Of a stretch of 64,000 nt of DNA, positions 1-10,513 are shown piece after piece. The notes below the pieces were generated by a model, which worked only from the letters and a program-made list of their open reading frames with translations, was not told where the DNA came from and did not search any database. Source of the stretch: Trichosphaerium sp. ATCC 40318 (Eukaryota; Discosea; Flabellinia; Trichosidae); NCBI GenBank assembly GCA_038496445.1, contig JALMLS010000027.1, forward strand, positions 186,001-250,000, written 5' to 3'. Both the position numbers and the translations under genes were made by a program. Every line of letters begins with the position of its first letter. The stretch's first letter is position 1.

Positions 1-90
1 TCTTTAAGAATCCACCCAGCTTTGTCAGGATTAGATATCTCAGGCTTCGCTGTTGGTGCTTCCTCAGGTTCTTCTCTACAAAAAAAATTA
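1..90 (-). CDS. Partial exon of an unidentified gene at the window edge
   Basis: On the minus strand an open stretch runs off the left edge. It follows a T-rich tract ending in TAG near position 90 and reads as an acidic/proline segment followed by KAGWILK. KxGWLxK is a common way for a PH domain to begin, but only this fragment is visible, so PH is a guess. It could be the 3' part of the adjacent Ras-like gene or a separate gene. No start or stop is visible. Confidence 0.3.
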
Positions 91-361
91 ACGTAATCAT
101 AACAAGTGCAATGCCCTTCGTACGGTGCGCCTGTAGGTTTATATGCTTTGTTAAGTCCCAAGTCCTGCTTCACCCTATCATACTCGCACAACGTAGAAGA
201 TCGTCTACGCGCAATACCTTTGTTGCCAGGGACCTAAATGCTAGCTTAACACTTACAAGAAATTAAGTCGCGGTTTTTAATTAATTGTACCCAATGAGAG
301 CTGTCATCTTCCAGGTTCAAAGGTACGTCCTGGTTTATTTTCATTGAGTGAACACGTAGAT

Positions 362-2445
362 TTATAGCAGCTCCAGAAGGCCTTGCAACACGTTTACGGT
401 TATAAAAACTTTTTCTACTCGGTCTTCTAGAGCGTTGAATGATATGTGCGACTTTGAAGAAAGAATCTAATATGATGAGTTTGATTTATCTGAAATTTCT
501 TACCTCTGACGTTTTGACCCGTTTTCGCTGAAACCTCAAAGAAAGGACAATCAAAAAGCTCTGCAAGATCAGCACCTTCTTGTTTTGTTACTTGTCTGTC
601 GTTTTCGCGCTCAACTGGATATGTATAAGCTTGTATTTGCTGATTTATGAATAAAGTGTACCTTGTGTAGCTATTATAACCATTGCAAGGTTCTCTCGCT
701 CCGATACCGTCTTTATTATCTCTACAAAAGTTCGCAATAGATCGAAACTACTCTTCTTTGCTATGCTGTAACATAGAAGGTAACCAGATGCCCATGAGAA
801 CCACTAAAGTTGTGTAAAAGATATTGAAAACAAGTGATAATGTTGTGCACATTAGAGTTTCTGTTGGTGTTTTTTTTTATTGAAACTTACCTGCTGGTGC
901 TTATCAGAATGAGAAAAATCTGTACTGATGTCCAGAACATCCATCATAAGCGGTTCACGGCCACCAAGCTTGACTTCTTTGTAGTAATGCTTTTCTGAAA
1001 AAAAAATTAGTTCTTCATCGGAATCTTTGCTCCGAGAGCATACCAACAGAACCTTTTGTCCCTTCTGTGCGTTCGAAAAAATCATATCCCAACTTATCTA
1101 CAAGACCTGATTTTCCTGACTGACTACCAACCAGACACTACGAGAAAAAAAAAAGATTAATTTTCGAAGTATTTTTTTCGGACTTGGCCTTCTTTATCAA
1201 AAAAAAAAGTTACTTACAATTCTAAGCGTGCTTGGTGATACTCTATGATCAGCAGCCAAGAAATTTCTTCTCCTACGCCTACTTTTCGACTTTTTCTTTG
1301 TCTTTGTGTCCATGAGTGAAACTGTCTCATCAGGTTGAGTTTCTTTTGCTGGTTCCTCGAATATCTTCGAAACACCCTTTTGGAAGTCAGATAATTCCCG
1401 TAACAACGTGTCAAGATAATTATATTACTAAACAAGAACACATTGTCCCAACTTCAAAAAAAAATTGCCTTGTTTTCGAAAACACAAAAAAAAAAGATTA
1501 TTATGCAAGTACCGAATCTGAATGTGATCGCTTGCGCACGTGACCGTTTTCAGGTGTTTTTGAAGGTGCATTCTTTTCATCTTGTGTTTTTTCTTCACCT
1601 TTTTCGTTTGTGCCATTACTTTTATCACGTGTCGCCAAAGTAAATGACACACCTCCACCATTTGCTTCATTTTTTCTATCATTATTAAGTATACTTCCAT
1701 TAGTTCCAGAATGCTCTGTTTTAATCCGCCTTTTTTTTAGTTTTCTCGTTTGTCTCAATAAACGATCTTTAATCTTCTTCTGTGGTTGAGTATTAGAAAC
1801 CCCAGCGCCTGGGTCGGGAGTAATTTTCCTTTTAGAGTCATCTAAATCTAATTCATCCCCAAAAGCATCAATTAACTGTCTCATTCTATCGGAAGATAAA
1901 ATTTGGTCAGGTTCTACTGTAGTAGAAGGAGTTGGTGAAGTTTTTGATTTTTGCAACCCAGGAGACACACGTGGGCTCTGATGTGCGGTATTATCGCTTT
2001 TAGATAACTGTCTCGATGTACTGAAACCGTTACCGCTTGCTGGTGGTCGAGTACCCTTGCCCAAATGTACCCGCACCTGGTTTACCACACTCTTTCTATT
2101 ACGTGGTCTACTTGTATTTGATTCTGTACGCTTATTTACGAGTCTATCGTTGTTTATGTTTCTACTCTTTCGATGTGGTTTTTCCATCACTGTGGTGCTC
2201 ATAGCATTTACTGGCGAGGATTGATTGGTCGGTTGACTTTTTTGACTCTTAGGAGCAGAGCGAATTGGTTTACTTTCATAGCTCGTCAACCTATTAACGA
2301 ATGGTGCAATAGGTCTATGTCTACTCCTCTTTACTGCTAGTTTTAATGTACCACCTGTATTTTTTTCCGAAATGTCTTCCCATTTCGAGACGAGAGTTGT
2401 GAAACTAGCGCTGAGCCGTCGCCCCTGCCTTTTGCGAGTTGTCAT
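362..2445 (-). CDS. Ras-like small GTPase domain with a long basic N-terminal extension, atypical G motifs
   Basis: The first exon (ATG at 2445) encodes about 300 residues of low-complexity Ser/Lys/Arg-rich sequence with several basic clusters. A later exon carries KSRRRRR and splices in phase to CLVGSQSGKSGLVDKL, which lines up with the Ras P-loop. The next exon (KEVKLGGREPLMMDVLDIS) matches the Ras strand that normally ends in LDTAG. A downstream exon has EGADLAELFDCPFFEVSAKT, the Ras EG..LA...CPF.E.SAK region (G5). Oddities: the P-loop is one residue short (GSQSGKS instead of GxxxxGKS) and DTAG is replaced by DIST, so nucleotide cycling may be lost. Splicing between the first and second exons and the 3' end are not resolved. 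A Ras-family relation is likely; the subfamily is unknown. Confidence 0.6.
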
Positions 2446-3444
2446 TGTTGCTAAGCCAGTTTTTCTGGCTGCGTTGACTCCTTTGTATCTTGTGAATTGA
2501 CATAAAAAACACTTCTCTATGCGCTAGTGTACTATGAATAACGTAGTGTAGTTAAATAATATGTTTGTTAAGTTTACATTGTTGGCAGGCACGCCAGTAC
2601 TCCAATACATGCGTGTTACGGATTTTGATCAGATTATTACCATACTCGATTTGCTGAGATTATAGAAATGATCTAAGGCCATGTAAATCACAGAGTGGCT
2701 GTTTTAAGTTGTTGTACCTCATTGAACGTTGCTGGCGTCTCGTTTTTAAGTGCTAAAGACATGACGACTGGCTTGTTACATTGACTGGCAGCAAGCACCT
2801 ACAAAAGTCAACGAAGTGTCTGTTTGCGCAAAATCATACCTCTATAACGCGTCTAGGGTATATGTGGTGCGCAGGGTCGCGTTTACCAACAAGAGTGTCC
2901 ACAGTGTACGTACTATCCCCATCAATTGACATGTCCCTTGTAGCGCGCATCTACGTTATGTTAGTGTGCTTTAAGCAAATATGTTAATAATTTAGCGCGT
3001 ACAATGGTTCCAAGCTTATTTCTTTGCGTGACGACTAGAAATACAGCGTCTTTAAAGTTTGATAACAAAAATTCTGTGTGCTCTCCTTGCACCTTCGCAG
3101 CGAACTGCTTGGTTTGCACAGGAAACGTATTGGTGTTTCCTTGCCTACTTTGCATGCCTATACAGTGAACAATAACTATTTACAAAATGGGCCGAACTTA
3201 AACAGATTTATTACAGCTTCGTAGGAACTTATTTACACATCAACAGGTGTCAAATTATTTTGTTCATGGGCGTGTTCTAATGAGGCTATGTACTGGAGGT
3301 AACTATTAAAGATAATTAGTGCAACATGTCAATTTTTAAAAGTATTGTTTTTTCCGCCTAGCCGTTATGACAGGACGTACTCGATTGACTTCTGCAAGAT
3401 AAGAGAGCGTGGAATTCTAGGACCAGCTAACATTTGTGTAAATC
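2446..3444. other. Intergenic, nothing supported
   Basis: About 1 kb between the start of the Ras-like gene and the 3' end of the small unknown gene. Only short ORFs without family signals or consistent splice sites occur. It should contain the promoter of the minus-strand Ras-like gene. Confidence 0.5.
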
Positions 3445-3884
3445 TTAAAATAAACGGAGAAATACAACGTACGATCTGATGGGTTAGGCAATGATGGTAA
3501 CAGCCTCTGTATGGTAAGGTACTTTTCACGTTGCTCTGTTCTACGTTGTCTCTCTGTGGCAGCGTGATGATTTCGTCTGGCGACCTCTTCTTGTACAATC
3601 CTGGCAGTATTAGGTGCTATGTAAACAAGTTAGATTACTGCTACTAATGTGAACATACTGTTGCTATAACGTTGTTGTTGATTCATGTATTCAGGTACAG
3701 GTAAAGCCATATTGATAGATGTTAAATTATTATTATGAGTGCCGTGATTGAAGTTCTCTCGAGGGCGTTGGGGATATGGAAGTTGTTCTCCTGTTGCAAT
3801 GTGAGAATAACTTAGTATTCTAAAGTACATGCCTGTGTTGTAATCCCACATGTCATTATTTTGTCCCCACGCTCTGTTATCCAT
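3445..3884 (-). CDS. Unknown 116-residue protein, three exons
   Basis: Join 3884..3659, 3616..3523, 3475..3445 closes exactly (226+94+31 nt = 117 codons). Introns begin GTATGT and GTACCT. The N-terminal half is Asn/Gln/Tyr-rich (starts MDNRAWGQNNDMWDY). The second exon is a charged, probably helical segment (VQEEVARRNHHAATERQRR) suggestive of a basic coiled coil. No family is recognised and no signal peptide or membrane segment is seen. The gene is supported only by exon phase and composition. Confidence 0.5.
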
Positions 3885-4287
3885 GCTAGTTTGAATTTTA
3901 TGATTCTAAACGTGCAGAAAAGTCATCACAATTTGTGTGAATTTCTATCATCGTGAAATTATTGACGTTTGTGATGGATTCGCCGCGTTATCATGAGCTA
4001 ATGCCTTTCGTATGATGGCAGCGAGTAAGGTAAAATCGTAAACTTACAAATGTCTAAAATCAATATATTGACAGTCTTGAGTGAAGGTAGTGTTCTTCCT
4101 ACAATAAGTTTGACGCTTTATTGAGCAATAAAGTTGTCGCAAAGTCAAAGCTAGTTTTTGTACAAACGCGAAAAGAGGTGAGCAGAGCAGTACATAAGCT
4201 ACAATTAATTTGTAGTATATCATAGTTCATTTTTTATCGCATTTAGCAAGCATTTTGTCGTTGACAGTTGATTTAGTGTAAAACAAC

Positions 4288-4986
4288 ATGAGTGACCAAA
4301 GATCAAAGGAAGGCGGCTTCAAATGGGCTCTACAAACTGGTACGTTATTTCTAGAGCAATTTTTAGTTTAGTCGTTTAACGTTTCTTGTAGGAGATTTGA
4401 CTAGCGTAAAGGATTTCATAGAGAAACAAGGGTGTCCTGTTGATGAGGCTGACGCTACAGTACAACAACGTCAACCTATTGTCTACGCTGCGGACTATGG
4501 TCAAGGCACGCGTTATTTACACCTACATAATCATTATTAATTTGAAAACCTCTAATGACATGAAATACTGACGCCAAACTAGTCGAAATCGTTAAATACC
4601 TCATCTCAAAGGGCGCTAATGTACTATAAAGCAACAAAATAATATTTTCAAACGCTAAAATGACACAAAGGTAAACTCTAAGGATAAGTTCGGTATTACG
4701 CCGCTCCTCGCTGCTACATACGAAGGTATGCCACACGGAACACATTGTTACTTCTCCGCTTCTCTGACTATTTCCTTTAGGTCACTTTGAAGTTGTAAAG
4801 TACCTTGTAAGCGTAGGTGCTGACCTAAAGGCCAAAGGACCAGATGGTACTACCGCAAAAGAAGCCGCTGAAAAAAGCGTACGTGTTTTTTAATGTTTCA
4901 CAACGCCAGAATTCATTTTCTATTAGGAAATCAAAGCTTTTTTGAAGAAGGCAAAGCAAGTAAAGGTAAAGGTTAGTGTAGAGTGA
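4288..4986 (+). CDS. Myotrophin/V-1-like ankyrin-repeat protein
   Basis: Join 4288..4339, 4392..4505, 4583..4620, 4671..4725, 4781..4878, 4927..4986 gives 138 codons plus stop with all phases closing. It encodes three ankyrin-type units: GDLTSVKDFI, VEIVKYLISKGANV then KDKFGITPLLAATYEG, and HFEVVKYLVSVGADLKAKGPDGTTA, ending in EIKAFLKKAK. Size and composition resemble myotrophin (about 118 residues), a small ankyrin protein that caps CapZ; transfer of that function is inference. The second intron (4506..4582) begins GCACGC, so it is a GC-AG intron. Confidence 0.8.
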
Positions 4987-5278
4987 TCAGACTGTCTTTT
5001 TTTTTTTCTTTTATTTTCTTTTCCCTTTGTTTAGAGTCTTAAAATTATTTTTACACTGTCCTTTGTGTTGTACGCTGACAGTTTACGCGCATAGAAGTAA
5101 AGATACCGCACTAGTAAATCGCTTGTAATGCAGACATTGTAAACACCTATCATGACAGTAGTAAAATATATGTTTTGTTAGAACAGTAGTAAAGAATAGT
5201 TATTGTTTGCTGGAAAAGGTTGACACTTGGGTGTTGCTTAAATACTCAAATTTAAGTCCGTATTTTACAAAGGGAAGC

Positions 5279-8200
5279 ATGAGCGTGTCCTCCTACCTCT
5301 CTACGCTGTCTGAGAACTGTAAGTGTTCACCAAGAGAGCCAACAGTGCAAACACCTATTGGATGCGTGTCAACTACCGTTGATGTAAAGGCAAATGACAC
5401 TATATTACGCAAAGAGCCTCTCTTTGCGCTCTCTACTTATTCAGGTACATTTCTCGGTTCAGTATTTTTTACTAACCTTTTAAGTACCCGAGTACGCGTT
5501 ATTAGAGGCTGAGGCGCTGTCTGGCGTCTTTTTTCAGCAATCAACGCAAACGCCAGACTCTGTTTTTCAAACCTTGTTTACAAGCTTTAAAACCAAGCTC
5601 GGCAATAAAATAGACCTTCTCGACGAGTTTTTAGAGGATTCGTACTCGCTCACTGTCATAATCTTAACTTCTTGGCTTATTCTAAACAAAGATGTGCCGT
5701 CATTCTTATTGGCACTTTCTCAAGTATGGTTTTTTTCTGGATGCGTCACGGTTGGTTCTCTTATTAAAACTAGAAAGTCACAGATGAAGAGACCGCACCC
5801 ATGAGCTCAGAAGATGAGGAGTTGTGGTCTTTTTTAACAAGCGCACTGCCAGAAATACAATCTTTATTTTCAAAAGCAAAATACACAAATTTTCTGTCTC
5901 TAATTGCTCGTTGTATTCTACCACTTGATGTCGAAGTTGAAGGCGATGAACCGGAGACTGAGGAAACAATTCAAGAGGAGGTTGATAGCGAAGACGCAGA
6001 TGTATATGATAGTGAAGAAGAAGAAGAAGATGATGGCGTTGTAACTTTAGGTGAGACTGAGAACTCGTTCTTGTTTAATTCTTATTTTTTTTTTTAAAGG
6101 TTACGGGTTTTTTCAGATGCCTTGTGTTTTAAATCATAGCTGCGAACCTAATTCGACAATGAGCGCTTCAGAGGTACACTGAATATGTAGAACAAGATGA
6201 TAACAGCGTTGATGCTAAACATATCCTGCATGCTTTAACAGAAGAAATATAGGTTGATGGAAGATTCTTACTTCAATTGACGGCTTTGAAAGACTTGAAA
6301 AAAGAGGATACGCTCACTATATCACTACTAAATGAAGAGGAACTTAATATGCGCATGGAAGATCGCCATGATATGCTAGGATTTGCATGCAACTGCAACA
6401 GGTAGAACAATTTTTATGGTATTGGAATCATACACAAACTTTTTTAAAGGTGTATTTCGGAGAACGTAGTAGACAACCTATGGCATTTTGAAATGCTACA
6501 TGATAAAGAGCGTAATGAAGCGTATAAAAAAGCTCTTGACACGGTCGTAAAACCACAAGACATCGTACTTGACATAGGTAAGAGTAGAGAAAGCTGTTCT
6601 TCAAAAAATTGACAACAACCTGAAGGTACTGGTAGTGGTCTGCTTGCAATGATGGCTGCTTCTGCAGGTGCAAAAAAAGTTGTTGGTTGCGAGATGAATA
6701 GTGCAATCGCAACCATTGCTTCTGATGTAGTTAAGCAAAACAACTTTGAAAATATTGTCCAAGTTGTACCGAAAGCTTCCCATGATATTGAGGTACATGC
6801 CCTAATTTCTACATAAACCTCTTTTTTAAAATAAATTCTAGATAGACCCTAAAACGGCTGTTGTTGTTACAGAAACTATGGATGCAGCGCTCATTGGTGA
6901 AGGAATATTGCCTTCGTTAAAGGTAGACACCTTTTTTTTGTTGAAGCACGCTTCTAATACTTTACAGCATGCGGTTGATACTATTGCATCTGACGATGTA
7001 CAAATAATACCATGTGGTGCAAAAGGTATTAATCTTATAGCTTGAGGTGTCTTAGCTTTATTCAACTAATAACAAAATAGTTTTTGCAACACTTGGTTCA
7101 AGTGAGATTTTAACGAAAATGTCCACTCAGCCTCCTTCAAGCTTAGCTTGTCCTCTTCAAATATCCTCTGAAGGGGAATACATCCATGTTAGACATATAC
7201 CAGACTTAGTTTATCTGACAGACCCAACACCAGCCTTTGAAGTAAGTTCAACAGCATATATTAATGAGCTTTCTTTAATGCACGTCTTGTAGTTTGATTT
7301 TAAAGCTATACAACTTGAAGGCTCTGCAAATTTGAATCTAGCTATTAAACAACCTGGTATGCTCCTTTTTCCTTCTGTAATACTGAAGTGTAATCTATTC
7401 ACTAGGTTCTATTAGCGCTGTTATTGTTTGGTGGGAAACATATCTAACTGCTGATAAAGACGTCATTATCTCCTCTGATCCATCTCAAACTGTTAATGCG
7501 CATCAACATTGGACACAAGCAGTTTATTTCTTACCAGAGAAACGTTGTGTTGATAAAGGAGATAATGTTGAGATAACTGCAATACATACTTCAACATCCC
7601 TTAAGTTTTTCTTTAAAGATACAAAACCTGTGTCTCGTGGCTTGTCATGTTCTCCTTATAGACTATGGATGCTTAATGATAATTTTTATACTGAAAATTA
7701 CCGCAAGGTACGTGGTTAGCGGACAAACAAGCAAGTTAAGCGTATTTAACTCTTCAACAAGGCAATTGAAAGCAGTTCTTCGAAAAATGTTATCTCAATA
7801 GATGGTGGTTGTGGAATGCTACCAAGCATGATCTTAGGAAGCGATACAGTAAGTGCAAGTATAAATGTTTAAGCGTTAAGGCTTTGATATTTAGGAATGC
7901 AATGTGCTTGACATTGAATGGAAAGACGAAATAGCAGCTGCTTTAAGAGAACATTTCAAAGCTGTTAAAAATATGACCATTGTTGCTTCTCAAGGCGATA
8001 TTAATCTGGATACTGTTGCAAGTGTATCAGATACTGTTGCATCTATTATAGGAGAACCTCATTTTGCTGAAGCGCTTGGTACAGTGTGGCAAAAGTCTCA
8101 TGTATTGCTATACTTCTGGTCAGTATACAAACTAAAAAAATTACTTGGAGATAAGTTAGACAGTACAAAAACTATGCCTCAGGAAGCTCACTTGATGGGC

Positions 8201-8724
8201 CAACCTGTTTGCTTTGAAACGTTAGCAAAACAATCATCACTTGTATCAAATGTCTGTGGTTATAACTTGGAGGCTTTCAACACTCTAAGAAATGAGAATC
8301 GCATAGGTACCTTTTATTGGACTGAAAATTCTGAAAAGAATTTCGTACCTGCTCTTACCTTTTTTTTTCATTAGGAAGTTACTTTGTGTGGCAGTATCCG
8401 TTTGTACAATGTGGATCTCCTAAGCGACTAGGAACAATATCTTTCTTATTCAAGGAAGATACAGAGCTAGAGAGTAATATACAACTAAGTGGTGAATTCA
8501 ACACTGAGCAAGAAGGAACTTGCAATGGTTTCATTTTTTGGTTTGACTTCACTTTGGCACCTAATGTATACTTGACACGTGATCCACAAAAGCCTTCACC
8601 AAAGCCATATGGTGTATTCTTTTTAAAACAAGATATTCAACTTGAAAAAAATGATGTCTTGTCATTTAGCGCTATTTTAGAGCTACTTTCTGGTGACTTG
8701 ACTTTTATAAATGTAAATAAGTAA
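5279..8724 (+). CDS. SET domain fused to tandem PRMT7-type arginine methyltransferase
   Basis: Fifteen exons close in phase: 5279..5444, 5485..5723, 5774..6050, 6100..6173, 6253..6401, 6450..6577, 6626..6792, 6842..6922, 6968..7025, 7081..7241, 7293..7356, 7406..7707, 7762..7848, 7895..8306, 8375..8724 (904 residues). Residues 1 to about 350 are a split SET domain of SMYD/Set5 type: an N-terminal VDVKANDTILRKEPL strand, an acidic insert (poly-Glu near position 6020), GYGFFQMPCVLNHSCEPNS, and a post-SET CNCNRC zinc motif. The CxCxxC lies across an intron and its last Cys is in the exon that opens the PRMT part, so the domains are physically joined. The PRMT part has MLHDKERNEAY, VLDIGTGSGLLAMMA (SAM binding), VTETMDAALIGEGILPS (PRMT7-like Glu loop) and HQHWTQAVYFL. 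From about residue 650 a second PRMT-like module follows (IIGEPHFAEAL, MPQEAHLMG), as in PRMT7. The SET catalytic Tyr position reads TISLL instead of ISY, so lysine methylation may be lost. Confidence 0.85.
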
Positions 8725-8872
8725 ATTGGTCTCGTGGGTGTTTCCACAAAACGCATACTGTAGCTGCCCTGTTGCAATTCATTTTCCTTCGCCCGTACTC
8801 ATAGTTGTGTGGTGATTGGTAACCACTTAGTCCACTTTAAACAAGACCTGTTTCTGCTTATTTAAGTAAATC

Positions 8873-10074
8873 ATGATCGTGCTTAATCAAACCACGTTGC
8901 CATTTGGCGATGGGTGTTACAACTTACTTGTTGACCTCTTCGTCGATACTCCCGTTAGCATTGGGACCTCCAACTACGATTAGAGTCATTAAACAGCTGT
9001 ACCCCAAACAATTTGACGGTAATCGTTTGACATTGTACCACGTGTTTATTATCTAAGGAACATACGGTTACGTTGACATTATATGGACGTTATTCATTTC
9101 TGGAGGTTTTACTGTATTTTGGAGCGGCGTTTGGCTTGAAGTTTTAAGACGAACAATACTATCTGTATGATTTACAATATTTAAAAGTTGTTTTAACAGT
9201 TTTTTGACAAACACGTGACCTACATTCATAAATCTCAAGTGCAATTAGTTGCCAATATTTTTGTGTGTCCATTCTCACATATTTTATCTTAGGTATTGCT
9301 TTTGGTTGTGAGGAGTAGAACTAGATTGTCCGGGAATAAAATAGGAATTAAACATGTAGTTGATGGTGAGTAAACTATAGGATTGTGTAGGTACCTTGAA
9401 CACTTATATTATTTGAGCTATTTCCTTTGTATCTATTTACTGGTTGCGCTCTGTACAAGAAAAGTACGTTCTATGACATCGGTTGGTTGTGTGTTTACTT
9501 CATTCCATAGTTTCATTGCAAGAAGTATTGAGGAAACTGCTCCTTTAACTTTTTTAAACTCGTTTGACGTAAGGGCGTACAACCGTACGTACATTAATTA
9601 GAAGCCTTTAATGTTGCTTAGGGTATTGTTATAAGTGCATCTGCCTATGTTGTGTGTCGTTTTATTATTATTAAAGTTTCCAGCCGTTTACGCTTTATGC
9701 AATATCGGACCCCAGAGTTAACTCTTTTGGCAACTACGATACTCGTAGCAATATTGAATCACCCTGCAGATGTCATATCGTACGAAGGAGTACTGTATCT
9801 AACAATATTATTCTGATACCTCTGCAAAGGTGTCATCAACGTGTTTTTCATACATCTTTATGGGATAGTATTACAAGTATCCAAGAACAAAATGTAAGTA
9901 GAGGTTTTTATCATGTGCACAATTAACAAATGGCAAAAGGGTTTTTGGTCAGGTGTTAGTATGCGTATTGTTGGTTGTTGCTTCCATACTCTTATTATTG
10001 TTGGTATAAGATACATACAAAGATACAAAACTAGATCACAACGACCTCCAATAGAATACAGGACACATGCTTAA
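8873..10074 (+). CDS. Mitochondrial-carrier-like membrane protein (MTCH/SLC25A46-like?)
   Basis: ATG at 8873 begins MIVLNQTTLPFGDGCYNLL. Several exons follow: FDGTYGYVDIIWTLF then FWSGVWLEVLRRT, RSIEETAPLTFLNSFD, GIVISASAYVVCRF, LNHPADVISYEGVLY, SLWDSITSIQEQN and GFWSGVSMRIVGCCF, ending YRTHA before TAA at 10072. The repeated pattern G(F)..FWSGV...(L/I)R with preceding helix pairs resembles the three-fold mitochondrial carrier repeat, including a degenerate P-x-D-V signature (HPADVI). Divergent signatures suggest an outer-membrane relative such as SLC25A46 or MTCH rather than a transporting carrier. The first intron is not resolved and exon edges are approximate. Confidence 0.5.
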
Positions 10075-10513
10075 CATTTTGCTAAAACTGAAACATGGTA
10101 TGACAATGAACAACTTACAGGCAAGAGCTGAATGTACTTCAGTTTTGAAAAGAAAAAGCAAATAAAGTACTCGGTTTGTTCCAGTTAGTAGAGCGTACCT
10201 TCCAGAAGTTTGGTGCTCTTTTTTTGTGATTGTTTTTTTCGTTTTCACTGAGACTTTGCTATTGTCTTCAAAAAATGTCTGTAAGTAAGTGATAACGCCT
10301 ACAATACGTAAGGCCATCTCTGACAACCCACATGCTCACCACCTTATTCTAGTTAGTACTCCTGTTAACAATTTCGTACATGGTTACCAGAATACAACAA
10401 ACTACTAGTCATTTCAAGATACTTGGGTGATAAGTTTATTTAATAGGGTGAAAAAAACAATATTTACAATGTGTGTTATTATCAATCCAAAATCTATCAA
10501 TCTATTTTACAAG
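10075..10513. repeat. 3' flank of REase-kinase copy A, duplicated behind copy B
   Basis: The stretch from about 10230 to 10513 closely matches about 13080 to 13348 downstream of copy B, including the ACTGAGACTTTG and AGTGATAACGCCTAC segments, GGTTACCAGAATACAACAAA and an ATTTAATAGGGTG block that on the minus strand supplies an AATAAA-type poly(A) signal. The 10381-10513 part also matches the 3' flank of copy C (57097-57230). The tandem unit A/B is therefore about 2.85 kb including this flank. Confidence 0.7.

Noticed and set aside
6100-6500. Two separate genes, SET (upstream) and PRMT (downstream)
   Set aside because: No stop, poly(A) signal or ATG separates them; the zinc motif spans the junction intron and phases match. 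Kept as one gene, pending RNA evidence.
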